Shown here piece after piece: positions 36,010-44,286 of a DNA stretch of 64,000 bases; position 1 is the stretch's first letter, and each line of letters opens with the position of its first letter. Made by a program: the position numbers and the translations under genes. The notes below the pieces were generated by a model that saw only the letters and a program-made list of their open reading frames with translations, was not told the DNA's origin and made no database searches. The DNA comes from DYFC01 sp041658585 (GTDB lineage Bacteria; Nitrospirota; Thermodesulfovibrionia; Thermodesulfovibrionales; SM23-35): the NCBI GenBank assembly GCA_041658585.1, contig JBAZZX010000009.1, positions 19,459-83,458 on the forward strand, given 5' to 3'.

Positions 36010-36852
36010 CTAAGGGTGGAAGCAGATACCATCCGCTTCTTTTTTTAAAACTCTTGCAGTATTTGGTTCAAGGCCGCTTCTTTTCATAAAGGTATCTTCA
36101 TCCATATCGGCAATTTCTTTTGCAAGAATGATGTTATTCCTGAAGAGTACCTCAAGCGAAATCCTGTTAATGGACGAAAGAATAGTTACGGGATAAAGCC
36201 TTTCATTTTCGATCATCCTTTCTAAGCTTTCCTTGACCGGATATTTCCAGCTAACGATCCTTAGACCGACACATTCCGCATATTTTATGGCGTCAGACGA
36301 GCACCGGGTGTTTGTCACAAGCCAACCCTGGTATATCACAATATTATTTTCAGGCTCTGAATTAAAGGCTTTCTTTATGTCGGCAAACCTCGAATGGATA
36401 TAAAGAGCTGTTTTAACGTCCGTAGAATTACCGCTGTTGCTATGATATTTACACTCTATGACGCAACATTGCTTGTCTTTACGCGCAAAAACATCCACTT
36501 CATGGTTAACGCAATATCCCCGGATAATCCTGTTTACCTCCGTTGAATACCCATATGCTTTAAGAATGGAGGCAAAATATTTTTCAAACTGGTATCCTGC
36601 AGGGCCGAGCGAGTAGATGGCCTTTTTAATGGAGTATCTCATGTCCGAAACCCGGCTGTACTGTCGAAGAAGTCTTTTGGCGGTTTTGAAAATGTGTTTT
36701 GTATGGGTGGCAGGGGTAATCTGTCTCTCCACTTTTTGCGCAATTTCCATGGCAACATCGCCGGTAGCGCCTGAACGGATAAGAGAGTCTATAAGTTTTT
36801 GAATATTGAATTCCTCCGGCCGGCCCGATGCTTTTATGATGGTTACAGACAT
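36010..36852 (-). CDS. ATP-cone plus restriction-endonuclease-fold protein
   Basis: A 280-residue protein. Residues about 1-90 form an ATP-cone domain (IKASGRPEEFNIQKLIDSLI, SVDMRY-like VSDMRYSIKKAIYSLGPAGY). Residues about 95-200 form a PD-(D/E)XK nuclease-like core (NHEVDVFARKDKQCCVIECKYH) with catalytic D and ExK visible. The C-terminal ~40 residues contain a helix-hairpin-helix-like DMDEDTFMKRSGLEP. This combination is a known bacterial domain pairing of unclear role, thought to be DNA-related. It overlaps no neighbour. Confidence 0.7.
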   Translation of the reverse strand: MSVTIIKASGRPEEFNIQKLIDSLIRSGATGDVAMEIAQKVERQITPATHTKHIFKTAKRLLRQYSRVSDMRYSIKKAIYSLGPAGYQFEKYFASILKAYGYSTEVNRIIRGYCVNHEVDVFARKDKQCCVIECKYHSNSGNSTDVKTALYIHSRFADIKKAFNSEPENNIVIYQGWLVTNTRCSSDAIKYAECVGLRIVSWKYPVKESLERMIENERLYPVTILSSINRISLEVLFRNNIILAKEIADMDEDTFMKRSGLEPNTARVLKKEADGICFHP

Positions 36853-36956
36853 TGGATAATTTTATCACAAATAACTCTTAAGGAGATAAGAAAAAGGAAA
36901 TAATCAAAGTCGGCAAATAAATGAGGTTTCCGGATTATACTGTGAGGGGGATTATT

Positions 36957-36977
36957 CCTCCCTTTGGAAAAGGGAGG
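36957..36977. repeat. Palindromic repeat fragment
   Basis: A perfect 9-bp stem CCTCCCTTT/AAAGGGAGG with a three-base loop, inside a GGGGGATTATTCC...GGAGGGATTAT context typical of degenerate intergenic MITEs. It lies in the 216-base gap between the ATP-cone gene and hicB. Confidence 0.45.
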
Positions 36978-37068
36978 ATAGGAGGGATTATATGAATATG
37001 TGTAGTCATTATTATGAGACTGTTGCCCGCAGTATCAATATGTGATACTATGAAGCAGGAGTGAAACC

Positions 37069-37416
37069 ATGATGGAATATAAGGGATACACAGCAAAGGT
37101 AGAATTTGATGATGAGGCTGAGATCTTCCACGGCGAAGTGCTTGGCATAAAAGATGTAGTAACCTTCCAGGGTAAGACCGCAAAGGAGATTAAGAATGCC
37201 TTTAAGGAATCAGTGGACGATTATCTTTCATTCTGTAAGGAGCGGGGAGAGTACCCCGATAAGCCGTTCACGGGGAAGTTTGTTGTACGCATTTCCCCCG
37301 AGTTGCACAGAAAGATTTACCTGTCCGCAAAGCGTTCCAACGAAAGCATCAACGCATGGTTGAATGAGAAGTTGGACCGTGTTGTTGATGAAGAACTGAA
37401 AGAGTGCGGAGCATAG
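37069..37416 (+). CDS. hicB: HicB-family antitoxin-like protein, no hicA seen
   Basis: A 115-residue protein. The HicB N-terminal pseudo-RNase H fold (YKGYTAKVEFDDEAEIFHGEV, TAKEIKNAFKESVDDYLSFC) is followed by a ribbon-helix-helix DNA-binding tail (FVVRISPELHRKIYLSAKRSNESINAWL). AGGAG lies 8 bases before ATG 37069. No HicA toxin ORF lies on either side, so it is an orphan antitoxin or a stand-alone regulator. It borders the integron-like cassette run. Confidence 0.85.
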   Translation: MMEYKGYTAKVEFDDEAEIFHGEVLGIKDVVTFQGKTAKEIKNAFKESVDDYLSFCKERGEYPDKPFTGKFVVRISPELHRKIYLSAKRSNESINAWLNEKLDRVVDEELKECGA

Positions 37417-37694
37417 GGGGTTCACAAAACTTCTGAAACTCGGGTAACATGTCATTGATTGCCACAAATTCCGTAATATACCAATTTCGTATAATCTGAG
37501 ATCATCCACATTTTGCCCGATTATGCACTGGCTAACATATCGTTTTAAATAACGTTTGCTTTTGTAACAACATAAGTTGTGGTATACTCTTGGCAAATAA
37601 ACACAATTGGGCATAATAATTGTTGTACGTATATAAGAAAATAATAAAGACGCCGTCAGTTCAGCTTATGTGGAAACCTGGGAGGGCTAATTAA

Positions 37695-38375
37695 ATGGAA
37701 ATTAATTTTGAAGACAAACGCGTTAAATACATTCTCGCAGCTCTCGGGACCATTTTTTTGGGAGCAATTGGAAGCGGTTTATGGGAACGATTTCTCGGAC
37801 CATTTTCAGATCGGTTAATTCTTTTTATTGTCGATTTATTTAGTTCAATTTCTAATTCATATTTGAATTCTTTATATCGCAAGATCGGTTATGGCAATAA
37901 GGAAATCTTTAGTTATCAGGTCTACAGTATCATTATGCCCCTATATTCCGTTACCCCATGGGTTCTTATACTCTGCTTACTTCGAACGATGAAGAAATTG
38001 GGCTCAAAACTTGAAAGAAAAAAAGAAGATAAAGAAGAGATTGAGAATCTTGATAAATTCAAGAAAGATTCCTTGGAAAAATTAAAACGCCTGAAAAAAA
38101 TTGTTTACTTCGGCCTTTTCCCTGTGTTACTTCTATCCTCTTTGATTACGATCTCTCAATTTATGCGAAACTTATTTGAATACAAGGCGGTTGTCTATGT
38201 AGAACGGTCTATCGAAATGGTCGCACCAAAAATTAGCGGCCAACAATATCTTGAATTAAGAGCTCTCTACAGAGCTGTAGATACTAAAGAAAAGTTTTTG
38301 CTGTTACAGCAGGAATTAATTAAATACTCAAAGGCAAATGGAGTTAATCTTCCTGACTTCAAACTAGTTGACTGA
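37695..38375 (+). CDS. Cassette ORF: membrane protein of unknown function
   Basis: A 226-residue protein. Hydrophobic segments lie near 12-30 (ILAALGTIFLGAIGSGLW), 75-97 (IIMPLYSVTPWVLILCLL) and 138-157 (IVYFGLFPVLLLSSLITI), with a charged coiled-coil stretch (KLERKKEDKEEIENLDKF) between the last two. No family was recognised. GGGAGG lies about 11 bases before the ATG. It ends 13 bases before the first attC-like site, as cassette genes do. Confidence 0.65.
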   Translation: MEINFEDKRVKYILAALGTIFLGAIGSGLWERFLGPFSDRLILFIVDLFSSISNSYLNSLYRKIGYGNKEIFSYQVYSIIMPLYSVTPWVLILCLLRTMKKLGSKLERKKEDKEEIENLDKFKKDSLEKLKRLKKIVYFGLFPVLLLSSLITISQFMRNLFEYKAVVYVERSIEMVAPKISGQQYLELRALYRAVDTKEKFLLLQQELIKYSKANGVNLPDFKLVD

Positions 38376-38388
38376 AACAGCACTCAAC

Positions 38389-38476
38389 GTACAACAACGG
38401 CATGAGCCGACCGGGTATAGCTACTGCTTTTTTTCAAAGGTTTGTTGCCCCGGTCGGCTCATGCCAAGCGTTCTGC
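38389..38476 (+). repeat. attC-like site 1
   Basis: R''-like GTACAAC at the left, R'-like GTTCTGC at the right, and a perfect 17-bp stem GGCATGAGCCGACCGGG/CCCGGTCGGCTCATGCC. The perfect pairing without extrahelical bases is less typical than site 3. Confidence 0.5.
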
Positions 38477-38498
38477 ATGATAAATAAAGGATGGCAAA

Positions 38499-39461
38499 AT
38501 GATAATTCTTGATGACAAAAAATTAATCGAGTCAAAATTTATAAATGAGCAAGAGGTAGAAGACCTTGTCATTGCAAACTCCGAACACTTTTTTGGACCA
38601 TCTTCAATTCTCATTCCTAAGAAGAAAATCAAAACGAAAGACGGCTTCGGAACTATACCGGATGGCTTTGCAATCGATCTTTCGGCGCGAGTTTGGTATA
38701 TCGTCGAGGCAGAGCTTTCCCACCACAATGTTTGGACTCACATAGCCCCTCAGGTTACAAAGCAACTGTTGGCTGCTGGTCGCGCTGAAACACGTCAACT
38801 CCTCGCAGAAATATTAGTGCAGATGGTTACTGAAGATTTAAGTACGAAAGAAAAGTTTGAGGACGAAGGCGTAAAGGAAATTGACATCAGAAAGGTACTT
38901 GGAGAAATACTTGAAAAAGCACCAATTATTGGGATACCGATAGACGCAGTTACAAATGACCTCCGAGAGTGGGCTGCAACATTAAAAAACGATGTAAAAC
39001 TATGGATTGTTCGAAAATACGTTCAATTTGGAAATCCCCAAAATATAGCCTACGAAATCCCCGAAGAATATCGTCCAGTCTTTGACACTACGGATAGAGA
39101 GGCGCAACCACAATCAGGGATAAAAACATACGATGTTTCTGTCGCTGATCTTATAGAGGAAGGCTTTCTTTCGCCAGAATCAGAACTGACCATGAGCTAC
39201 AAACCACGAGGGGGAACACAGCAGACCTTCAGAGCCAAACTTGAATCAGATGGTTCATTGAGCGTTCTGGATGAGAACTTCCCAAGCCCATCATACGCCG
39301 CCATATACTGCATACAGAAAGCTGGCAGCGAAAGAACAACAGTAAACGGCTGGACAAGCTGGAAAACCCAAGATGGTAAATTTCTTTCTCAGGCAAGAGC
39401 AGAGTATCTTGAAAAGAAAGAAAAAGATGCAGAACAAGCAAATCAACCCGACCCGGAATAA
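38499..39461 (+). CDS. Cassette ORF: nuclease-like domain fused to RAMA domain
   Basis: A 320-residue protein. The N-terminal ~190 residues contain IPDGFAIDLSARVWYIVEAELSHHNVW, shown here only as key residues D, E and E of a PD-(D/E)XK-like core. The C-terminal part (about 215-300: YDVSVADLIEEGFLSPESEL, SPSYAAIYCIQKAG, VNGWTSWKT) is a RAMA/DUF4357-type domain, found on restriction and modification proteins and proposed to recognise modified DNA. A role in restriction of foreign DNA is inferred. Confidence 0.65.
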   Translation: MIILDDKKLIESKFINEQEVEDLVIANSEHFFGPSSILIPKKKIKTKDGFGTIPDGFAIDLSARVWYIVEAELSHHNVWTHIAPQVTKQLLAAGRAETRQLLAEILVQMVTEDLSTKEKFEDEGVKEIDIRKVLGEILEKAPIIGIPIDAVTNDLREWAATLKNDVKLWIVRKYVQFGNPQNIAYEIPEEYRPVFDTTDREAQPQSGIKTYDVSVADLIEEGFLSPESELTMSYKPRGGTQQTFRAKLESDGSLSVLDENFPSPSYAAIYCIQKAGSERTTVNGWTSWKTQDGKFLSQARAEYLEKKEKDAEQANQPDPE

Positions 39462-39517
39462 ACTTGGTTTGGTTTTGGCACAGGGCTTGCCCGTGCGGGT
39501 CATGCAAGGGGTTAAGT
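39455..39517 (+). repeat. Possible attC-like site 2 (weak)
   Basis: GTTAAGT at 39511 fits the R' consensus GTTRRRY, and GGGTCATGCAAGGGG precedes it. The left half is poorly conserved and overlaps the end of the RAMA gene. It is placed where a cassette boundary is expected. Confidence 0.3.
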
Positions 39518-39563
39518 CAAGAAATAAATTGAAGTTTTATGTCCCAATGGATATAATTTGAGC

Positions 39564-39758
39564 ATGGAAAGAATGAGATATATTTATTGGCAGGACAAGA
39601 GGATGTGGCTGGGATATTTGGAAGAATATCCTGATTACATGACACAAGGGAAATCAATAGAGGAACTCCAAGATAACCTCAAAGACATCTATAAGGAACT
39701 TACCAGCGGAACCATTCCTCACGTTCGTAAAGTTGCAGAACTCCAAACAACGGCATAA
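39564..39758 (+). CDS. Cassette ORF: HicB-like small protein
   Basis: A 64-residue protein (MERMRYIYWQDKRMWLGYLE, then YMTQGKSIEELQDNLKDIYK) matching the short HicB-type fold without a DNA-binding tail. No clear ribosome site is seen; TTG at 39558 and ATG at 39573 are other possible starts. It is followed directly by a CopG antitoxin remnant. In toxin-antitoxin cassettes such proteins are the antitoxin; the toxin partner is missing. Confidence 0.6.
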   Translation: MERMRYIYWQDKRMWLGYLEEYPDYMTQGKSIEELQDNLKDIYKELTSGTIPHVRKVAELQTTA

Positions 39759-39760
39759 TA

Positions 39761-39910
39761 AAACTCCGTGAATATGCGAAGAATACACTTCAAAAAGACA
39801 AGAGAATAAATATCCGGATGGCATCTATGGATCTGGATCAGGTACAGGTCATTGCCGCTCAAGAGGGCATTCCTTACCAAACACTCATATCCGGCATCAT
39901 ACATAAATAA
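39761..39910 (+). pseudogene. CopG-type antitoxin remnant
   Basis: The frame reads KLREYAKNTLQKDKRINIRM then SMDLDQVQVIAAQEGIPYQT and LISGIIHK-stop. This is the conserved core of the CopG-like antitoxins (INIR...DL..I...A.EEGIPYQTLISS..HK). There is no start codon before the core; the first ATG falls inside it, and the C-terminus stops early. It is probably a decayed half of a toxin-antitoxin cassette. Confidence 0.55.
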
Positions 39911-39944
39911 ATATCCGGATATTTAACAGAGAAAAAGAGGGCTT

Positions 39945-40030
39945 AAATAATTCATCCAGCCGACCATAAATAACGCTTGTTTGATTATTGCCTCAGGCAT
40001 GTGCCCCGTCGGCTGCATACGTCGTTATGT
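39945..40030 (+). repeat. attC-like site (between cassettes 3 and 4)
   Basis: R'-like GTTATGT at 40024-40030 with a stem CAGCCGAC/GTCGGCTG and a degenerate R'' (AAATAAT). The length of about 86 bases suits attC. Confidence 0.45.
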
Positions 40031-40063
40031 GGATAATACGGCAATGGTGGAGGAGTATCTGAC

Positions 40064-40348
40064 ATGAATAAGGACGAACAAGACAATTTACTGGATCGAG
40101 TTGCAGGCATCTTTCTTTGGTGTTTTCTTCTGTCTTTTGCTCTATTGCTATTATGGTTTGTTTCCTATTTGTTGGCAGGAGACTGGGCGTATAGCCTCCA
40201 TGCAGGATGGTTCGAATTAAGCAGGCGTGATTTTGCTTTAGTAAATTATTGGGGAATGGCGTTTACCAAATTTGTTGCCATTATAATCTTCTTGTTCCCT
40301 TATCTCTCGATTAAGCTCGTGTTGCGAAAGAAGAGGAAGAACACATAA
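40064..40348 (+). CDS. Cassette ORF: small two-helix membrane protein
   Basis: A 94-residue protein with two long hydrophobic helices (FLWCFLLSFALLLLWFVSYL near 18-37; FTKFVAIIIFLFPYLSI near 67-84) and a basic C-terminus LRKKRKNT. It resembles small membrane proteins often carried in integron cassettes. The stop codon lies inside the R'' box of the following attC, a hallmark of cassette genes. Function is unknown. Confidence 0.65.
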   Translation: MNKDEQDNLLDRVAGIFLWCFLLSFALLLLWFVSYLLAGDWAYSLHAGWFELSRRDFALVNYWGMAFTKFVAIIIFLFPYLSIKLVLRKKRKNT

Positions 40349-40418
40349 CAAGGCAAATTAACCCGGACTGCAAATTCCGCTGCGCTTCATACGCAGCCGG
40401 TTATTTGCGGCGTTAGAC
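40343..40418 (+). repeat. attC site (best-supported)
   Basis: ACATAAC at the left and GTTAGAC (GTTRRRY) at the right. The arms GCAAATTAACCCGG and CCGGTTATTTGC pair with a lone T and C left unpaired on one strand, as the extrahelical bases of attC. An inner CTGCG/CGCAG stem closes the hairpin. 76 bases. Confidence 0.7.
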
Positions 40419-40439
40419 CACAACCAAAAGGATAACACA

Positions 40440-41000
40440 ATGAATCAGAAAGTAGACGAAATATCGGAAAAGATTTTTCGAATGAAATATGAGCAACTTG
40501 GTGAACGAGAAAAAAAAGTTGCTCATCATCTCGCCGAGAGAATTCATATTTCGAGAAACGTCGCTAAGGACTTTTCTGAAAAACTGACTTTCGGACAGAG
40601 GATGGCTGATAAGGTCGCAACTTTTGGAGGCTCCTGGGTTTTTATCTCAATCTTTGCGGCTATAATGGTTACTTGGGTTTTTCTGAATTCGTTCGTTCTG
40701 ATTAAGCTTGATAAATCGTTTGATCCATACCCGTACATTCTGCTAAATCTTTTTTTATCTATGCTTGCCGCCATTCAAGCCCCAATAATCTTGATGTCTC
40801 AAAACCGACAGGCCTCCAAAGATCGACTAAGCGCGGAGCACGATTACGAAGTCAACTTAAAGGCGGAGCTTGAAATAATGATGCTCCATGAGAAAATGGA
40901 CTTACTTAGGGAGAAGCAATGGAGTGAACTTATTTCAATTCAACAGGAGCAGCTAAGACTTCTCAGCCAATTAATTGAAGACCTAAAGAAAAATCAATGA
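40440..41000 (+). CDS. Cassette ORF: DUF1003 membrane protein
   Basis: A 186-residue protein with the DUF1003 core: FGQRMADKVATFGGSWVFIS, MVTWVFLNSFVLI, YPYILLNLFLSMLAAIQAPI, MSQNRQASKDRLSAEHDYEV. Two transmembrane helices lie near 63-83 and 100-120, followed by a long C-terminal helix. Function of the family is unknown. It is flanked by attC on the left and an attC half-site just after the stop. Confidence 0.85.
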   Translation: MNQKVDEISEKIFRMKYEQLGEREKKVAHHLAERIHISRNVAKDFSEKLTFGQRMADKVATFGGSWVFISIFAAIMVTWVFLNSFVLIKLDKSFDPYPYILLNLFLSMLAAIQAPIILMSQNRQASKDRLSAEHDYEVNLKAELEIMMLHEKMDLLREKQWSELISIQQEQLRLLSQLIEDLKKNQ

Positions 41001-41006
41001 ACGATG

Positions 41007-41034
41007 GTCTAACAAGCGCATAGAGTCGGCCGGT
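41007..41034 (+). repeat. Truncated attC (left half only)
   Basis: GTCTAACAAGCGC begins with a consensus R'' (RYYYAAC) 7 bases after the DUF1003 stop. The right half is missing and the sequence runs directly into a gene fragment, marking the broken end of the cassette run. Confidence 0.5.
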
Positions 41035-41239
41035 ATTTAAAGAAAAAGGATATTGGTTTTATTTCCTTTCAAACGAAGAAGATCGAATTCACTCCCATGT
41101 AACATCCGAAGATGGAGCAGCTAAATTGAGGTCTGGTGGGTTAATTTTGATCCCTCAGGATAGGAGAGGCCATCAAGATACAATTGGACATTTATTAAAA
41201 GAGGCAATAAAAAAGAGACCGTTTTTATTTCTAACATAA
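41033..41239 (+). pseudogene. Start-less gene fragment resembling DUF4160
   Basis: The open frame reads VFKEKGYWFYFLSNEEDRIH then SHVTSEDGAAK, resembling the DUF4160 toxin-antitoxin-linked family, and ends KEAIKKRPFLFLT-stop. There is no start codon, and the fragment begins inside the truncated attC. It overlaps the tail of the convergent PilZ gene by 9 bases. Confidence 0.4.
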
Positions 41240-41683
41240 AGACTCAATATCTCTCTCCAATTTTGCTTGGTCTTCTTCTTGTATATCCAAATATTCTAAT
41301 CCAAAATTGACATACTCAGAATCATTACTAATATTGACATGTTGTTTTTTATACTGTAAGGACCCAATAATTTCATTAATAGCCTCTCGTGAAACATTGG
41401 TGAATTGTAAGCCGGCTTTATATATTGGAACAAAATTCCCTTTAGCATCCTCTTTGTTCTCAATTAATGAAGACCATACAATAATCCCTTTTACCGTCCA
41501 AGCGTTACGCTTAGTCTCTATTGTTAAAGTATATTGTCTACCTATATTCAATCTGATATCTGCTTTCAGTGAAATACCACCCTCACTTATATCCAGAACT
41601 TGTACATGGTCGGCTAAAGCCATTGAACTATTTATTTCATCGTTATCCACTGGAAATCTCTCGTATCGTCTTCCAACTTGCAT
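41231..41683 (-). CDS. PilZ-domain protein
   Basis: A 150-residue protein with the c-di-GMP-binding marks GRRYERF (RxxxR region) at the N-terminus and VLDISEGGISLK (D-x-S-x-x-G) near 29-40, then strands ending IYKAGLQFTNVSRE. The C-terminal 40 residues are acidic. It is predicted to read c-di-GMP levels. It is a paralogue of the next upstream gene (both contain the KAVVVWS/KGIIVWS strand and NxxPIYxAGxQ). Confidence 0.8.
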   Translation of the reverse strand: MQVGRRYERFPVDNDEINSSMALADHVQVLDISEGGISLKADIRLNIGRQYTLTIETKRNAWTVKGIIVWSSLIENKEDAKGNFVPIYKAGLQFTNVSREAINEIIGSLQYKKQHVNISNDSEYVNFGLEYLDIQEEDQAKLERDIESLC

Positions 41684-41744
41684 AGTATTTCTTTAGGTTA
41701 TTCCTTTTAATATGATTCAATAGATAGATGCTTTAACGGTTTCT

Positions 41745-42521
41745 CTAAAGGACTGACACATAGGAACTTGCAGTTATATCAATATCTATCAAACTAATAA
41801 TTTCTGTTATCTTACCCTTTAAGACATCTGTATATTGCATCCCAGCGATATATATGGGAATTATGTTTCCACCGGCGTCCTCTGCATTAGCTTCTAATAA
41901 AGACCAAACAACAACCGCTTTAACAAATAAGACTTTGTTTTTGTATTCTATCTTTAGGCTATATTTTTTACCGATATCCAGTTTCCTATCTGCCTTCACA
42001 AAAACGCCGCTTTTGCTAATGTCTACAATTTTCATATAAGTAGCTGACGGCATCTCACTATTGACTTCCATATGTTCTACTTTCATCCTCTTATGCCGTC
42101 TTCTCTCCCGAATAGTTTTTCTATAGTCTTTATTTGACGCCTCACAATTCAGGGAAGAGATTATTTGCAATTCCGGGGGAGTTTGCTCTTCTCCAACATT
42201 CTCTTTTCTTTCTCCCCTGATGGATTTCACAAAATCTCTAAATGTCTCATCTTTTTCTATGATCTCAATACCCATTCCATTTTTCATCGTGGGAATAGGA
42301 GTCCTTATAGTTCTTCTAACAATTCCTTTCAGAAAAGAAACCCTATTGCCTGGCAGTGATAGTTCAATATCAATAGTGGTGTCAACGTTACAACCTCGAT
42401 TCGTTCTTATAAAGAGACCACTTTCGGACAGGTCACTCGATATGCTCCAAAAGCTTGTGTGATCGATACCAATTCTTGTTTCAAGCCTTTTAATAAATCG
42501 TGGATGCTTTCGCTTTTCCAT
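41745..42521 (-). CDS. Tandem PilZ-domain protein
   Basis: A 258-residue protein with two PilZ domains: first KRKHPRFIKR and SDLSESGLFI (about 3-100), second RRRHKRMKVE and VDISKSGVFVK (about 140-250). A charged linker joins them. Both domains retain the arginine and DxSxxG elements, so two c-di-GMP sites are plausible. ATG 42521 is preferred; a GTG lies 21 bases upstream. Its output partner is unknown; the window also holds an MshEN motor. Confidence 0.78.
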   Translation of the reverse strand: MEKRKHPRFIKRLETRIGIDHTSFWSISSDLSESGLFIRTNRGCNVDTTIDIELSLPGNRVSFLKGIVRRTIRTPIPTMKNGMGIEIIEKDETFRDFVKSIRGERKENVGEEQTPPELQIISSLNCEASNKDYRKTIRERRRHKRMKVEHMEVNSEMPSATYMKIVDISKSGVFVKADRKLDIGKKYSLKIEYKNKVLFVKAVVVWSLLEANAEDAGGNIIPIYIAGMQYTDVLKGKITEIISLIDIDITASSYVSVL

Positions 42522-42729
42522 CTTATCCGACTTTGCCCCCACACTTACATGAGGCTAAGTTATCTTTAAACCAATATACTATTTGCATTTAGCAATTTCT
42601 CTGCCTCTTGACTTATATCTTACCCATTCATATCAGAAAAGCAATCCTACCTGGGTAGGGGGGGATATTTTTTGTTGCAGTAAGTCAGGATGAATGAACT
42701 GAAAAACAAAAAACAGACTGTTTTCAGGT

Positions 42730-43470
42730 TCAATAAATGACCTTAACCAGAAACAAGGCATGAGGAGGAGCTGTAAAGCCGGCCGCTGAGCGTTGTTCCT
42801 TTTCAAACATTTCTTTAATTTCTGAAACAGAAAGCTCTCCTAACCCAGCTTGAATAATCGTCCCGGTAATCACTCTGACCATTCTATGAAGAAAACCATC
42901 TCCAGAAAAATTGATAGTGATTTCACTTTCTTTTTTAAGAATTTCAATCTTTGAGAGTGTCCTAACGGTCGATTTGCTCTTGGACTTCAAGGCCGTAAAA
43001 CTCCGAAAGTCTTTGGTTCCAACAAACAAATCCGCAGCCTGTTTCATTTTTTCAATATTCAAAGGTTTTTTTATGTGATAGTAATAGCGCCTGTTGAAAA
43101 CATTTTTTTTAAAAGGATGGTTCCAAATCCGGTATAAGTACTTTTTTCCTTTTGAATTTAGCCTTGAATGGAAACGTTCAGGCATTTCCTGGATGTCCAG
43201 GAGATTAATATCATCTGGAAAGTATTTATGAAGATAGTCCTCTATTTCGGAAAGTAGCTTTTGACTTTGAGTATGAAAATTTGCAACTTGACCAAGGGCA
43301 TGAACTCCGGTGTCTGTACGGCCTGATCCATGAAGCTCAATTTTTTCTCCTGTCATCAGTTGCAACACATGCTCAATTCTTCCCTGAACCGTGCTTTTAA
43401 TAGTCGTCTGGCGCTGCCATCCGTTATAACGGCGACCATCGTATTCCAAAACAAGTTTAATGTTACGCAT
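42730..43470 (-). CDS. truA: tRNA pseudouridine synthase A
   Basis: A 246-residue enzyme making pseudouridine 38-40 in tRNA anticodon arms. It has YDGRRYNGWQRQ, the catalytic Asp in GSGRTDTGVHALGQVANF, HPF..NVFNRRYYYH, and FLHRMVRVITGTIIQAGLG near the C-terminus. ATG 43470 begins MRNIKLVLEYDG, the usual N-terminus; an in-frame ATG at 43497 is less likely. The gene lies 43 bases from cvpA on the same strand. Confidence 0.93.
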   Translation of the reverse strand: MRNIKLVLEYDGRRYNGWQRQTTIKSTVQGRIEHVLQLMTGEKIELHGSGRTDTGVHALGQVANFHTQSQKLLSEIEDYLHKYFPDDINLLDIQEMPERFHSRLNSKGKKYLYRIWNHPFKKNVFNRRYYYHIKKPLNIEKMKQAADLFVGTKDFRSFTALKSKSKSTVRTLSKIEILKKESEITINFSGDGFLHRMVRVITGTIIQAGLGELSVSEIKEMFEKEQRSAAGFTAPPHALFLVKVIY

Positions 43471-43513
43471 AAAATTCCTCCACAGAGTTGTCAACAATTA
43501 TTTGCAATCCGCA

Positions 43514-44098
43514 TTAATTATCCATTTCGCGCCTTCTATGTCCATTCTTTTTTTCCTTTTCGATCCCTTCTTTAACTCCCCTTTGTATCCAGTTATTTCT
43601 TATATCATCAACTTTATCTTTATATTTGGTTTGGATGTCGTCAGGTATGATGCCGCTTATGATCTTTATCCCTGATATGACATACGGAAGAGTCACAGAG
43701 CTATTCATAAGACTATTGCCGGCAGGCAAAAATGCGATTAGTACCGTTACTATGATCGCTATAAGAAGAAAGCCCTTTAGAAAACCCAACAACCCTCCTA
43801 CGAGTCTGTTGGCCCAGCTTAAACCCGCTATCTTAAAGATCTTGCCGGCGGTCGCTCCCAGAATAGACGCTGATATTATGCAGGCGATAAAAATTAGGAC
43901 AAAACTGATCATTTTGGCAGTCCCGGATTCCATACTTTTCGGCATTATATTTGCGACCGAGACATATAGCTTCAAAGAAATAATATATCCGGCAACAACC
44001 CCGGCCATTGTTACAACCTGTCTGATCATCCCTTTCCATAATCCGAGGGCGGTAGTCAGGCCGGCGATCCCGAGAATTATGATGTCGAGCTTGTTAAT
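43514..44098 (-). CDS. cvpA: CvpA-family membrane protein, apparent ATT start
   Basis: Four transmembrane helices, with GLWKGMIRQVVTMAGVVAGY, SWANRLVGGLLGFLKGFLLI and a C-terminal charged tail, are typical of CvpA. The first ATG (44029) would delete the first helix. The open frame extends 23 codons upstream as INKLDIIILGIAGLTTALGL, the expected CvpA N-terminus, and the only start-like codon there is ATT at 44096-44098, preceded by GGGGAAAAGACA. An in-frame rare start, as in infC, or an unseen frameshift is possible. CvpA is linked to envelope integrity and colicin V export. Confidence 0.7.
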   Translation of the reverse strand: MNKLDIIILGIAGLTTALGLWKGMIRQVVTMAGVVAGYIISLKLYVSVANIMPKSMESGTAKMISFVLIFIACIISASILGATAGKIFKIAGLSWANRLVGGLLGFLKGFLLIAIIVTVLIAFLPAGNSLMNSSVTLPYVISGIKIISGIIPDDIQTKYKDKVDDIRNNWIQRGVKEGIEKEKKNGHRRREMDN

Positions 44099-44286
44099 TG
44101 TCTTTTCCCCTTTCCGTTTTCTTTTCCTTTCGCATCTGACGCAACCCCACCATTATATCATGCTCAGTGTGGGCGGTTTGCAGGAAGTTAATGATTGCTG
44201 TTGCCACCCCTTATTCTTATTGCTTTTTCTAAAAATAAAGACCGCCATTCAAAGCAGTCTTATCGAAATATTCTAAAAAATTCTGG

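Larger units (their letters stand above)
37630..41034 (+). mobile_element. CALIN: attC-separated cassette run without integrase
   Basis: Small unrelated plus-strand ORFs at 37695, 38499, 39564, 40064 and 40440 are each followed by a structured site with AAC...GTT ends (38389-38476, 39945-40030, 40343-40418, plus a left half at 41007). The gene contents (membrane proteins, toxin-antitoxin remnants, a RAMA nuclease) are typical of integron cassettes. No tyrosine integrase of the IntI type and no attI is present in the window. Confidence 0.65.

Noticed and set aside
37069..37416. Complete hicAB toxin-antitoxin system
   Set aside because: No HicA-type ORF on either side; only the antitoxin-like gene is present.
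37430..37690. attI or integron promoter before the first cassette
   Set aside because: No GTTRRRY site with attI-like direct repeats and no intI gene could be seen.
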